A DNA stretch of 64,000 nucleotides from an uncultured Algibacter sp. (GCA_947502405.1 CANMZT010000012.1:1-64000), one strand, 5' to 3'; numbered from the stretch's first letter, positions 18,274 to 27,754 are shown. Translations and numbers: made by a program. The notes: generated by a model not told the origin, from the sequence alone.

Positions 18274-19386
18274 ATGGTTTTTCTTGATTTTGTATTCTAC
18301 GGGTATATTGCTGTAGTTATTATTCAAGTTGTTTATTATATTCTTTTCTTTGGGAAATTTGCATTTTCAAAGTCCAAAAATGTAGTTTCAAAAAACATAG
18401 CGGTTTCGGTTATCATTTGTGCTAAAAATGAAGCTGAAAACTTAGAACTTTTTCTACCATCAGTTATAAACCAAGAATATCCTGAATTTGAAATTGTTTT
18501 GATAAATGATGCTTCAAAAGATGATACGTTAAATATTATTCAAGAATATTCCAAACTGCACAGTAATGTAAAAGTTGTTAATGTAAAACCTATTGAAGCC
18601 TTTTGGGGTAATAAAAAATACGCATTAACATTAGGTATTAAAGCCGCTAAACATGATTTTTTACTGTTTACTGATGCAGATTGTAAGCCTGTTTCAAAAC
18701 ATTGGATTAAAGAAATGAGTGCGCATTTTAGTAATGAAAAATCTATCGTTTTAGGCTACGGTGCTTACTCAAAAGTTAAAAAATCGTTTTTAAATAAACT
18801 TATTCGTTTTGAAACGCTTATCACTGCGGTTAACTATTTTTCATTTGCTAAATTTGGCTTACCATACATGGGTGTTGGTAGAAACTTAGCATATACTAGA
18901 AAAGAGTTTTTTGATGCTAATGGCTTTATAAATCATATAAAACTTCGCTCTGGAGACGATGATTTATTTATAAATCAAATAGCAACACATAAAAATACAT
19001 CGGTTTGTTTCTCAAAAGATAGTTTTACAGAATCTACGCCTAAAAAAACTTTTAAAGACTGGTTTAAGCAAAAAAGACGTCATGTTTCAACGGCAATTCA
19101 TTATAAGAAACAACATAAAGCTTTGCTTGCTTTATTATATGTATCAAACTTCTTATTTTGGTTTTTAGGGGCTATACTTCTTGCCAATTTCTTTAAATGG
19201 AAAATAGTTCTTGGACTATTTATCCTAAGACTTATTCTTCAATATAGCATTATAGGAATATCCTCAAAGAAGCTAAATGAGACCGATTTGATTTTTTTTA
19301 TTCCGTTTTTGGAAGTTTTTCTCATTATAGCGCAATTAACTATCTTTATAAATAATCTTATTTCAAAACCTAACCATTGGAAATAG
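18274..19386 (+). CDS. Family 2 glycosyltransferase, membrane-bound
   Basis: The 370-residue protein has an N-terminal membrane helix, a GT-A domain and C-terminal hydrophobic helices (about 290-365). Motifs are VSVIICAKNEAENLE near 43-57, LINDASKDDT near 77-86, the DxD-type LLFTDADCKP near 130-139, and a KQKRRHVST block in the position of the processive-type (Q/R)xxRW motif. It likely adds a sugar to a lipid or polymer at the inner membrane, with acceptor unknown. Its end overlaps the following sigma factor start by 10 bases. Confidence 0.88.
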   Translation: MVFLDFVFYGYIAVVIIQVVYYILFFGKFAFSKSKNVVSKNIAVSVIICAKNEAENLELFLPSVINQEYPEFEIVLINDASKDDTLNIIQEYSKLHSNVKVVNVKPIEAFWGNKKYALTLGIKAAKHDFLLFTDADCKPVSKHWIKEMSAHFSNEKSIVLGYGAYSKVKKSFLNKLIRFETLITAVNYFSFAKFGLPYMGVGRNLAYTRKEFFDANGFINHIKLRSGDDDLFINQIATHKNTSVCFSKDSFTESTPKKTFKDWFKQKRRHVSTAIHYKKQHKALLALLYVSNFLFWFLGAILLANFFKWKIVLGLFILRLILQYSIIGISSKKLNETDLIFFIPFLEVFLIIAQLTIFINNLISKPNHWK

Positions 19387-19922
19387 AGGAAGCTATTAAG
19401 CGTGCTAAAGAAAACGACCAAAAAGCATTTAATTATTTATTAGATATTTATTGGGACGATGTTTATGGTTTTCAATTGAAACGTACTCATAATGAAAATG
19501 ATGCTGAAGATATTACCATTCAAACGTTCTCTAAAGCTTTTGATAAGATTAAAACCTATAAAGAATCCTACACCTTTAAAACGTGGTTAATTACCATTTC
19601 TAAAAATATACATATAGATTTATTACGGAAGGAAAAAAATTCGATTACCCAAGTGCTCTCAAAGGATGATCGTAAAGCTTTTGAAGTCTTAGACGAGTCA
19701 CCATCTGCTGAAGATAAATTAATAACAGAACAACATTTAGCTAAATTACTTAGAGACATTAAAAAGCTAAAACCCCATTATCAAGAAGTTATCAACTTGA
19801 GGTATTTTCAAGAATTGAGCTATAAAGAAATTTCTAAAGAGCTTGACGAACCCATGAATAACATCAAAGTAAAATTACTTCGTGCTAAAAAACTATTGGC
19901 TGAAATTATTATGGACAAATAA
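19377..19922 (+). CDS. Sigma-70 family (ECF-like) RNA polymerase sigma factor
   Basis: The 181-residue protein has region 2 (KAFNYLLDIYWDDVYGFQL ... DAEDITIQTFSKAFDKIKTYK) and region 4 (YQEVINLRYFQELSYKEISKELDEPMNNIKVKLLRAKK). Translation appears to start at TTG 19377, inside the end of the glycosyltransferase gene. No anti-sigma gene is adjacent, so its control is not visible. The Nramp-like transporter gene starts 1 base after its stop, which couples the two. Confidence 0.88.
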   Translation: MEIEEAIKRAKENDQKAFNYLLDIYWDDVYGFQLKRTHNENDAEDITIQTFSKAFDKIKTYKESYTFKTWLITISKNIHIDLLRKEKNSITQVLSKDDRKAFEVLDESPSAEDKLITEQHLAKLLRDIKKLKPHYQEVINLRYFQELSYKEISKELDEPMNNIKVKLLRAKKLLAEIIMDK

Positions 19923-19923
19923 T

Positions 19924-21138
19924 ATGATTGCCAAACTAAAAATTCTAGGTCCAGGACTTTTATTTGCAGGTGCAGCCATAGGTGTTTCACATTTGGTACA
20001 ATCTACCCGCGCTGGTGCAGATTTTGGTTTAGGCTTAATTTGGGCGTTGCTTTTAGTAAACCTTTTTAAATATCCGTTTTTCCAGTTTGGCCCGCGTTAT
20101 GCAACGGCCACAGGAGAAAGTCTATTGGACGGTTATCTTAAATTAGGAAAGGGCGTATTATTAGTATATTACATTATTAGTTTTGCCACTATTTTTACTA
20201 TTCAAACTGCAGTAACCATAGTTACAGCGGGTTTAGCCTCTTCATTATTTGGAGATTTTATAAGTATTGAAGTATGGACGGTTGTAATTCTTGCTATATG
20301 TTTAAGCTTACTAATTTTTGGTAAATACAAACTTTTAGATAGGATGATAAAAATTATAATCATCATCCTTACAATTAGCACACTAGTGGCTGTGACAATG
20401 GCGTTATTTAATAATACAAATGCAGTTTCTTTAAGGCAAATATTACCTGAGAACAGCATAGAAATAGCCTTTTTAATAGCCTTTATGGGATGGATGCCTG
20501 CTCCACTGGATATAGCAGTATGGCAATCGTTATGGTCTGTTGAAAAACAAAAAGCCACTAATAATTACAATACAAAATCGGCTTTATTTGATTTTAACGT
20601 AGGATACATCGGAACCATTGCTCTTGGTATTGGCTTTGTACTTTTAGGAACTTTAGTTATGTTTAATAGTGGTGAAACATTTAGCAATAAGACTACTGTA
20701 TTTTCTGGTCAGTTAATAAACATGTACACATCTAGTCTTGGAAATTGGGCTTATATTATTATTGGTATTGCCGCTTTTACTACCATGTTTAGTACAACTT
20801 TAACAACTTTAGATGCTTCTCCTAGAGCCATGGCCAAAACCACACAACTTCTTTTTAAAAAGGCCACTAAACTTAATTATGGTTTTTGGGTTGGCTTGCT
20901 TACTATTGGTACCATTGGTATCTTTTTCTTTTTAGCCTCAGAAATGGGTTTATTAATTAAGATTGCTACTATTTTATCGTTTATAACTGCTCCTTTTTAT
21001 GCAATTATTAACTACCTATTAATTTCTAGTAAGCACACACCAGAACATTGGCGACCATCCAAAACACTACATATTTTAAGTGTTTCTGGTATTATTTTTT
21101 TAATAGCATTTAGCATTTGGTTTTTAACAACACTTTAG
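19924..21138 (+). CDS. Nramp-family transporter with non-canonical metal site
   Basis: The 404-residue protein has about eleven membrane helices and begins with the Nramp-type block KILGPGLLFAGAAIG. The canonical helix 1 metal motif DPGN, eight residues after GPG, is replaced by GVSH. The helix 6 MPHN motif is replaced by MPAP within GWMPAPLDIAVWQSLW. The fold and family are clear, but classical manganese/iron coordination is not expected, so the substrate is uncertain. A longer frame from 19882 lies inside the sigma gene. ATG 19924 is the sensible start. Confidence 0.83.
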   Translation: MIAKLKILGPGLLFAGAAIGVSHLVQSTRAGADFGLGLIWALLLVNLFKYPFFQFGPRYATATGESLLDGYLKLGKGVLLVYYIISFATIFTIQTAVTIVTAGLASSLFGDFISIEVWTVVILAICLSLLIFGKYKLLDRMIKIIIIILTISTLVAVTMALFNNTNAVSLRQILPENSIEIAFLIAFMGWMPAPLDIAVWQSLWSVEKQKATNNYNTKSALFDFNVGYIGTIALGIGFVLLGTLVMFNSGETFSNKTTVFSGQLINMYTSSLGNWAYIIIGIAAFTTMFSTTLTTLDASPRAMAKTTQLLFKKATKLNYGFWVGLLTIGTIGIFFFLASEMGLLIKIATILSFITAPFYAIINYLLISSKHTPEHWRPSKTLHILSVSGIIFLIAFSIWFLTTL

Positions 21139-21207
21139 TTTTTACTGTATTTTTTAGCTTAACAAACGGTTGATTAATTTATTGCAATTATGAGTTGAAA
21201 TTCTGCA

Positions 21208-21310
21208 TTGCGTTAGGGATAGAGGCATTTGTTGAAGCTCTTTTTGTGTTGTTGCACCTATGCAACACAAAAAAGCGACTGCCGAAAGCCCGACCCTTGT
21301 GGTAACGCCC
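21208..21310 (+). repeat. Dispersed structured intergenic element, copy A
   Basis: It runs from TTGCGTTAGGGATAGAGGC to GACCCTTGTGGTAACGCCC. GCGTTA (21210-21215) can pair with TAACGC at the other end, and an inner hairpin brackets CTTTTTTGTG/CAACACAAAAAAG-type sequence. Related copies lie at 38622-38710 (+), 53592-53678 (-) and, broken, 28665-28820 (-). It sits just upstream of the lipA promoter. It may be a non-coding RNA such as the flavobacterial Flavo-1 family or a mobile palindromic repeat, and I cannot decide which. Confidence 0.7.
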
Positions 21311-21330
21311 AAATTTTTTTAAATAATGCG

Positions 21331-21338
21331 TATCTTTG
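21331..21338 (+). promoter_or_regulatory. -7 promoter box (TATCTTTG) of lipA-gap
   Basis: TATCTTTG fits the -7 consensus and ends 19 bases before the lipA ATG at 21358. It rules out the longer frame starting at 21229. Confidence 0.55.
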
Positions 21339-21357
21339 CACTCAATATTTTAGAGAT

Positions 21358-22236
21358 ATGAACAGCGAAACAGCTTCGAATATATTACCAGAGCGACAAG
21401 CGAAACCAAAGTGGCTTCGTGTTAAGCTTCCTACGGGAAAAAAATATACTGAACTTAGAGGTTTAGTGGATAAATACAAGTTGAATACCATTTGTACGTC
21501 TGGGAGTTGCCCAAATATGGGTGAATGCTGGGGTGAGGGTACTGCAACGTTTATGATTTTGGGTAATGTTTGTACGCGTTCTTGCGGGTTTTGTGGTGTG
21601 AAAACTGGACGACCTGAAACTGTGGATTGGGATGAACCTGAGAAAGTGGCACGCTCGATAAAAATTATGAAAATTAAGCATGCGGTTTTAACTAGTGTTG
21701 ATAGAGATGACCTGAAGGATATGGGAAGTATTATGTGGGCAGAAACGGTTAAAGCTGTGAGACGAATGAACCCTGAGACTACTTTAGAGACCTTAATTCC
21801 GGATTTTCAAGGCATTGAAAAACATATTGATAGAATTATTGATGTAGCTCCAGAGGTTGTATCGCATAACATTGAAACGGTACGACGATTAACTCGTGAA
21901 GTTAGAATACAGGCACAATACGACCGAAGTATGGGTGTTTTAAAATATTTGAAACAACAAGGGCAACGACGTACTAAATCTGGTATTATGCTTGGTTTAG
22001 GCGAAACACGTGAGGAGGTTATAGAAACGCTTCATGATTTAAGAGCCAACGATGTTGATGTAGTTACCATTGGTCAATATTTACAACCCAGTAAAAAACA
22101 TTTACCTGTAAAACAGTTTATTAACCCAGACCAGTTTAAGGAATACGAGGAGATTGGATTGGAATTAGGATTCCGCCATGTAGAAAGTAGCGCACTGGTT
22201 AGATCTTCATATAAAGCTCAAAAACACATAAACTAA
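21358..22236 (+). CDS. lipA: Lipoyl synthase
   Basis: This radical SAM enzyme inserts two sulfurs into octanoyl groups on lipoyl-dependent proteins. The 292-residue protein has the auxiliary cluster cysteines in [13 protein letters not shown] near 43-55 and the radical SAM motif CTRSCGFC near 70-77. It ends with the family RSS motif (LVRSSYKA). I start at ATG 21358, because an upstream frame from 21229 runs through a repeat element and a promoter box. gap begins 2 bases after its stop. Confidence 0.97.
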   Translation: MNSETASNILPERQAKPKWLRVKLPTGKKYTELRGLVDKYKLNTICTSGSCPNMGECWGEGTATFMILGNVCTRSCGFCGVKTGRPETVDWDEPEKVARSIKIMKIKHAVLTSVDRDDLKDMGSIMWAETVKAVRRMNPETTLETLIPDFQGIEKHIDRIIDVAPEVVSHNIETVRRLTREVRIQAQYDRSMGVLKYLKQQGQRRTKSGIMLGLGETREEVIETLHDLRANDVDVVTIGQYLQPSKKHLPVKQFINPDQFKEYEEIGLELGFRHVESSALVRSSYKAQKHIN

Positions 22237-22238
22237 TT

Positions 22239-23255
22239 ATGATACGTATTGCTATCAATGGTTTTGGTAGAATAGGCAGACGTGTTTTTAGACTCCTTCA
22301 AAACTATGAAAACATGCAGGTTGTTGCTATTAATGATTTGTCGGATGCCAAAACACTGAGCCACTTATTAAAATATGATAGTATACATGGTATTTTTAAT
22401 GGTGATGTATCACATAGTAAGCAAACTATTATTGCCAATGAAATTAGTATCCCGCTTTTAAACAAAAACCATCCAAAAGATATTGATTGGACCTCTTTTG
22501 AAGTTGATTTTGTTATTGAGTCTACTGGTAAGTTTAAAATAGCCTCAGAATTACAGCATCATATAAATAATGGAGCTAAACGTGTGATTTTAAGTGTTCC
22601 GCCAGTAGAAGACGATATTAAAACAATCGTTTTAGGTGTTAATGATGCGAGTATTGATGGTAAAGAAACTATTATTTCTAATGCATCTTGTACTACAAAT
22701 AATGCGGCTCCCATGATTGATATTATCAATAAACTTTGCGGTATTAATCAAGCGTATATTACAACGGTACACTCCTACACTACAGATCAGAGTTTACACG
22801 ACCAGCCACATAGAGATTTACGTAGATCAAGAGCTGCAAGCCAATCTATAGTCCCCACTACTACTGGTGCAGCAAAGGCTCTAACAAAAATTTTTCCAGA
22901 ACTTTCTGAAGTTATTGGTGGTTGCGGTATTAGAGTTCCAGTAATAAACGGATCGTTAACAGATATTACATTTAATGTTAAGAAAACGGTATCAATAGAT
23001 GATATAAATAAAGCATTTAAGCACGCTTCTGAAACAAATTATAAAGGAATTTTAGAATATACTGAAGATCCTATCGTTTCAATTGATATTGTTGGAAACT
23101 CCCATTCTTGTATTTTCGATTCACAAATGACTTCCGTTATAGGAAACATGGTAAAAATTATTGGCTGGTATGATAATGAAACAGGGTATTCTACACGAAT
23201 AATTGACTTATTGTGTAATTTATCGGAAAAAAAGTGTCTTTTGTCGATAAAATAA
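22239..23255 (+). CDS. gap: Glyceraldehyde-3-phosphate dehydrogenase
   Basis: It oxidises glyceraldehyde-3-phosphate to 1,3-bisphosphoglycerate in glycolysis or runs the reverse step. The 338-residue protein has the NAD-binding GFGRIGRRVFR at 8-18 and the active-site SCTTN with catalytic Cys151. It also has the HSYT histidine segment, PTTTGAAKAL and WYDNETGYS. The sequence around HSYTTDQSLHDQPHRDLRRSR is more divergent than in a typical major GapA, so this could be a second paralogue. It is tightly coupled to lipA. Confidence 0.95.
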   Translation: MIRIAINGFGRIGRRVFRLLQNYENMQVVAINDLSDAKTLSHLLKYDSIHGIFNGDVSHSKQTIIANEISIPLLNKNHPKDIDWTSFEVDFVIESTGKFKIASELQHHINNGAKRVILSVPPVEDDIKTIVLGVNDASIDGKETIISNASCTTNNAAPMIDIINKLCGINQAYITTVHSYTTDQSLHDQPHRDLRRSRAASQSIVPTTTGAAKALTKIFPELSEVIGGCGIRVPVINGSLTDITFNVKKTVSIDDINKAFKHASETNYKGILEYTEDPIVSIDIVGNSHSCIFDSQMTSVIGNMVKIIGWYDNETGYSTRIIDLLCNLSEKKCLLSIK

Positions 23256-23256
23256 T

Positions 23257-23264
23257 TATATTTG
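23257..23264 (+). promoter_or_regulatory. Possible -7 promoter box (TATATTTG) of the hybrid kinase
   Basis: TATATTTG lies 19 bases before the ATG at 23284. A TTG at 23241-23243 is only 13 bases upstream, shorter than the normal spacing. Confidence 0.4.
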
Positions 23265-23283
23265 TCCGCAACATTATCTTAAA

Positions 23284-25524
23284 ATGTCCCAGATTAAAAA
23301 CTACATACTGATTGTTTTTATGCTAATCAGCATCACAGCTTTTTCACAGAAAGCTATTGATGAAGACCCTGAATTGGTACAAAACAATATTAACTACCGT
23401 ATTGCACAGTCTCAAACGGAGTTAGAGAATTATAATTACTATAAAGCCAAGAAGAATCTTGATGAAGCTTTAGAATTAGCTGAAAACGCTGGCAAGAAAA
23501 AAAGTCTTGGAATTATTTATGCCATAAAAGGAAGATTAGAGCTGATTATAGAGGAAGAGGATAAGGCCATAAAATCTTTAAATAAGGCTATTGAAATTCA
23601 ACGTATTATTAATGATAACGTAAATTTAGGGAACTCTTATAAGACGTTTGGTGATGTTTATCTAGCCAAAAAAGATTATTATTCTGCTTTAGACTCATAC
23701 ACGGCTGCAAAATCTAAATTTGAAGAAGAAGATTTAAATGAAGAACTAGCCGAAACCTTACTACAAGAAGGTAAAACATATAGTGAATTAAAAAATTACA
23801 AAAAAGCAAGAGATGTTGTAGAACAATCTTTAGCTATTTCTAAAAAGTATGATTATTTAAAAACGCAGAGCGAAGCATTAATTAATCACGCTAAAATTTA
23901 CAACAAACTAGGTAATAACGAAAAAGCACTCGAAGTTGCTTTGGCTGGTTTGAAAATTGCTAAAACTAATAGTTTTACTAACACGCTTAATGAAGGTTAT
24001 GCAGTGGTTAGTGATTTATATCATAACTTAGAAGAATATAAACTTTCTAGAGAGTACTTACAAACGCATTTAAACCTTTCTGATTCTATAAGGAGTTTAA
24101 CTCGGATTAACTCTTCAAGAAATCAAGAAACTGAATTTCGCTTAAACGAAGAAATTGAGAAAAATAAAGAAGTTGTACAGAAATTGGAGAAAGCTGAGGA
24201 TGATAAAAACCTAGGTACCTTAATCTCTATTTTAAGTGTGGCGCTAATTACTATTTTATCACTTTTAACCTTGTCACTTTATAAGAACAACAATATTAGA
24301 TTAAAGACCAATAACATGCTCCATAAAAAGAATGGAGAACTTATTATTGCTAAGGAAAAAGCTGAATTAGCTTCAAAAACAAAAGCCAATTTCCTATCTA
24401 CAGTTACGCACGAGTTACGTACACCGCTTTATGCTGTAACTGGTTTAAGTAATATGCTTTTAGATGAAAACCCAAGACCAGAACAAGTACAACATTTAAA
24501 ATCACTTAAATTCTCTGGAGATTACCTATTAACTTTTATTAACGATATCCTTCAAATTAATAAAATTGAAGCTAATAAAGTTGACGTTGAGCCTGAATCT
24601 TTCAATCTAAAAAAGAAAATTAACAACATCATTTTAGCGCTTAATAATCAAGCCCTAGATAATAATGTTAAAATCCATTTTGAATACGACCAAGACTTAC
24701 CTGAAAATTTTATAGCTGACCAATTAAAGATTTCGCAAATTTTAATTAACCTAGTTGGTAACTCCATTAAGTTTACCAAAGATGGTGATATTTGGATTCG
24801 TGTTTATAAAATTGAAGAAGAAGGCAAAACCTACACATTGCGTTTTGAAGTAGAGGATAATGGTATTGGTATTAGTCAAGAAAAACAAGACCATATGTTT
24901 GAGAGTTTCTCTCAAGGATCTATTCAAATTAACCGTAAATACGGTGGTACTGGTTTAGGACTTTCTATTGTTAAAGGTTTAATTGATATTTTAAAAGGTA
25001 AAATTTACGTAAAAAGTGAATTAGAAAAAGGAACAACGTTCTACTTTGAAATACCTCTTGAGCATACAACTATAGAAGAAGCTAAAGAAAACAAAGTTGC
25101 TTATTTTGAAGGTAATAAAGAAGATATAGATTTAAGTAAAGTTAAAATATTGGTAGTTGAGGATAACAAGATTAACCAAATGATTACCAAAAAGATTTTA
25201 ACTAAAATGGAACTTCATTGCGATATTGTTGATAATGGCGAAGCTGCTGTTGAAAGCATAAAAGCTAATGACTACAACATTATATTAATGGATATCCATA
25301 TGCCAGGAATAAGTGGTATTGAAGCCACCAAAAGGGTTAGAGCTTTTGATAAAGAGCTTACCATATTTGCACTTACTGCAGTTACCATTGAAGATAAAAT
25401 GCATGAGTTTGAAGAAGCTGGATTTACAGATATTATCCCTAAGCCTTTTAAACAAGAAGAGTTTGAGAAAAAACTTTATAATGCTCTAGCTGGTAAAAGT
25501 AAAGCGTCATCAACTAGTGCTTAA
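23284..25524 (+). CDS. TPR-containing hybrid sensor histidine kinase/response regulator
   Basis: The 746-residue protein has, in order, a signal peptide (ending AFSQ), about six tetratricopeptide-like repeats in the periplasm (roughly 35-285), one membrane helix (about 312-334), a HisKA domain with THELRTPL and phospho-acceptor His376, an ATPase domain (NLVGNSIKFT, DNGIGI, GGTGLGLSIV) and a receiver domain with VEDNKINQ and phospho-acceptor Asp670. No DNA-binding output domain is present, so the signal must pass to another protein or act by phosphotransfer. Its 3' end overlaps convergent lpxK by 11 bases. Confidence 0.93.
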   Translation: MSQIKNYILIVFMLISITAFSQKAIDEDPELVQNNINYRIAQSQTELENYNYYKAKKNLDEALELAENAGKKKSLGIIYAIKGRLELIIEEEDKAIKSLNKAIEIQRIINDNVNLGNSYKTFGDVYLAKKDYYSALDSYTAAKSKFEEEDLNEELAETLLQEGKTYSELKNYKKARDVVEQSLAISKKYDYLKTQSEALINHAKIYNKLGNNEKALEVALAGLKIAKTNSFTNTLNEGYAVVSDLYHNLEEYKLSREYLQTHLNLSDSIRSLTRINSSRNQETEFRLNEEIEKNKEVVQKLEKAEDDKNLGTLISILSVALITILSLLTLSLYKNNNIRLKTNNMLHKKNGELIIAKEKAELASKTKANFLSTVTHELRTPLYAVTGLSNMLLDENPRPEQVQHLKSLKFSGDYLLTFINDILQINKIEANKVDVEPESFNLKKKINNIILALNNQALDNNVKIHFEYDQDLPENFIADQLKISQILINLVGNSIKFTKDGDIWIRVYKIEEEGKTYTLRFEVEDNGIGISQEKQDHMFESFSQGSIQINRKYGGTGLGLSIVKGLIDILKGKIYVKSELEKGTTFYFEIPLEHTTIEEAKENKVAYFEGNKEDIDLSKVKILVVEDNKINQMITKKILTKMELHCDIVDNGEAAVESIKANDYNIILMDIHMPGISGIEATKRVRAFDKELTIFALTAVTIEDKMHEFEEAGFTDIIPKPFKQEEFEKKLYNALAGKSKASSTSA

Positions 25525-26512
25525 TAAAATCAGTTATAATTTTATTAAACTTCTTAGGATTATCAATGTTTACGGTAATGGGTAAGTAGAAAAGCTTTTC
25601 ACTCAATGTATCATACTGTTTCAATCTCATAAAATCCTTTTCAGTGGTAATAATTAAGTCTTTTTTCTCTAAGTCAGCTATATTATCTTTTGTGAAATCA
25701 TAGTGATCTTTAAAATTTAAATGATTAAAGCTTAATTGCTTTTCATTTAAAAAATTAACTAAAGGCATTGCATTTGCTATACCAGTTACTAAAGTAAAAG
25801 ATTCTAAACTGTCCAGAACCTTACTTTTTGTAGCAGAAAACAATGTATTTGAATAAGCAATAGAACTAAAAAACACCTGTTGATGTGGTTTAGGATCAAT
25901 CTGTTTTATTATTTCTACCTTTTCAGAAGCATTCAAAGTTTCAGGGCATTTAGTTACTACAATAATATCTGCTCGTTTTGCACCTTGTTGTGGCTCACGC
26001 AAATTACCCGTTGGTAAAACCATATCTTTAAAATATGGATTATCATAAGTAGTTAATAAAATATTCAAACCTGCTTTTACTTTTCTATGCTGAAAAGCAT
26101 CATCTAACAAAATGATATTCGGTTGTTTTTCATTTAAATTTTCAATACCGTTTCGCCTATCAGAATCTACAGCTACCAGAACATCATTTTTAAATTTTGA
26201 ATAAAATTGAAAAGGCTCATCTCCAATACTTTCAGCAGTAGCACTTACATCAGCTAATTGAAACCCTTCCGTTTTACGCTTATAGCCTCTACTTAATATG
26301 GCTACTTTATTATTATCTTTTAAAAGCCTGATTAAATACTCTATCATTGGGGTTTTTCCTGTACCGCCAACACTTAAGTTTCCAACACAAACCACAGGTA
26401 AACTATAAGAAGTCGATTTTTTAATCTTCCAATCGTATAGCTTATTTCGTAACCAAGTCACAAAAAAATAAATAGGAACTATGGGGAATAATATTTTTCT
26501 TAAAAGCTTCAC
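25514..26512 (-). CDS. lpxK: Tetraacyldisaccharide 4'-kinase
   Basis: It phosphorylates the lipid A disaccharide precursor at the 4' position at the cytosolic face of the inner membrane. The 332-residue protein starts with a hydrophobic membrane-associated helix. It has a P-loop VGNLSVGGTGKTP near 43-55 and the DDAFQHR motif (LLDDAFQHRK) of the family. It overlaps the end of the hybrid kinase gene by 11 bases in convergent orientation. Confidence 0.95.
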   Translation of the reverse strand: MKLLRKILFPIVPIYFFVTWLRNKLYDWKIKKSTSYSLPVVCVGNLSVGGTGKTPMIEYLIRLLKDNNKVAILSRGYKRKTEGFQLADVSATAESIGDEPFQFYSKFKNDVLVAVDSDRRNGIENLNEKQPNIILLDDAFQHRKVKAGLNILLTTYDNPYFKDMVLPTGNLREPQQGAKRADIIVVTKCPETLNASEKVEIIKQIDPKPHQQVFFSSIAYSNTLFSATKSKVLDSLESFTLVTGIANAMPLVNFLNEKQLSFNHLNFKDHYDFTKDNIADLEKKDLIITTEKDFMRLKQYDTLSEKLFYLPITVNIDNPKKFNKIITDFIKH

Positions 26513-26615
26513 AGCAACGAAATCATTATGACTTAATATTTACAAACGCCCAATATAATAATTATAACATCATAAAGATTACACCAGACCACTTTATGCG
26601 TAATAAATAATTTAC

Positions 26616-26641
26616 TTGTGAAAGTAATTATTTTATCTTTG
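26616..26641 (+). promoter_or_regulatory. Promoter of the Nif3-like gene (TTG ... TATCTTTG)
   Basis: A TTG at 26616-26618 is followed after 15 bases by TATCTTTG at 26634-26641, a good -7 box. The ATG at 26660 is 18 bases downstream. The longer reading frame that begins at 26618 would start inside this promoter and is rejected. Confidence 0.55.
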
Positions 26642-26659
26642 AATTTAAACAAAATACAT

Positions 26660-27754
26660 ATGATTGTACAAGACGTTATAAATCATTTAGAAGAACTCGC
26701 TCCTTTAGCTTACGCTGAAGATTTTGATAATGTAGGTTTGTTAGTTGGCAGTAAAACTCAAGAAGTAACAGGGGTTTTAGTTACACTAGACACGCTTGAA
26801 GCCGTTGTTGATGAAGCCATTGATGCTAATTGTAATCTTATAGTAAGCTTCCACCCTATTATTTTTAAAGGTTTAAAAAAACTCACAGGAAAAAATTATG
26901 TAGAGCGGGTGGTAATGAAAGCTATCAAGCATGATATTGCTATTTTTAGCATACACACCGCATTAGATAACGCACTACAGGGTGTAAATGATATGATTTG
27001 TAATCAGTTAGAATTGACTAACAAACGTATTTTAATTCCGCAAAGCGAAACCATAAAAAAATTAACTACCTATGTCCCAAAAGATGAAGCAGAACAATTA
27101 CGATCTGCGTTATTTAAAATTGGAGCAGGACATATTGGTAATTATTCTGATTGTAGTTTTAACGTAGAAGGTTACGGCACATTTAAAGGAAATAATGATT
27201 CCAATCCAACTAAAGGAAAAAAAGGCGAAACCCATACTGAGACAGAAACCAAAATCACCATTACTTACGCTAAACATTTAGAGTCGCAAGTTATTAAAAC
27301 ACTGTTTAAAACACACTCATACGAGGAAGTTGCTTATGAAACTATTACCCTAGAGAACAAAAACCAAAATATTGGTATGGGTATGATAGGAGAATTTAAA
27401 AATGCAATGGACGAATCCAGTTTTTTAAACCACCTAAAAACTAAAATGAAAACAGGAGGCATCAGACATTCATCATTTTTGAATAAAAAAATAAAAAAGG
27501 TAGCTGTTTTAGGTGGCTCGGGTAGTTTTGCCATTCAAGCCGCTATAGCTCATGCTGCTGATGCTTTTGTAACTGCCGATTTAAAATATCATGACTTTTT
27601 TACAGCCGAAAATCGTATCCTTTTAGCAGATATTGGACACTACGAAAGTGAGCAATTCACAAAAAACCTTTTAGTAGCCTATCTTACAAAAAAAATTACT
27701 AATTTTGCAATCATTTTATCAAAGACAAATACCAATCCTGTTAAGTATTTTTAA
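26660..27754 (+). CDS. Nif3-like dinuclear metal center protein (DUF34/NIF3)
   Basis: The 364-residue cytosolic protein belongs to the Nif3/YbgI family, which forms hexamers with a two-metal site. Motifs are AYAEDFDNVGLLVG near 17-30, the metal-binding HPIIFKGLK near 65-73 and HTALDNALQGVN near 100-111. The C-terminal block has LGGSGSF, ADAFVTADLKYHDF and DIGHYESE. A middle domain (about 130-240) is inserted, as in longer family members. Members have been linked to GTP cyclohydrolase-like activity and stress, but the physiological role is unclear. The gene is followed after 3 bases by a coiled-coil protein. Confidence 0.92.
   Translation: MIVQDVINHLEELAPLAYAEDFDNVGLLVGSKTQEVTGVLVTLDTLEAVVDEAIDANCNLIVSFHPIIFKGLKKLTGKNYVERVVMKAIKHDIAIFSIHTALDNALQGVNDMICNQLELTNKRILIPQSETIKKLTTYVPKDEAEQLRSALFKIGAGHIGNYSDCSFNVEGYGTFKGNNDSNPTKGKKGETHTETETKITITYAKHLESQVIKTLFKTHSYEEVAYETITLENKNQNIGMGMIGEFKNAMDESSFLNHLKTKMKTGGIRHSSFLNKKIKKVAVLGGSGSFAIQAAIAHAADAFVTADLKYHDFFTAENRILLADIGHYESEQFTKNLLVAYLTKKITNFAIILSKTNTNPVKYF

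Noticed and set aside
18116-18316. 66-residue ORF overlapping the small Cys-rich protein
   Set aside because: It is a +1-frame shadow; the 18064 frame has the promoter, a proper membrane helix and joins the operon.
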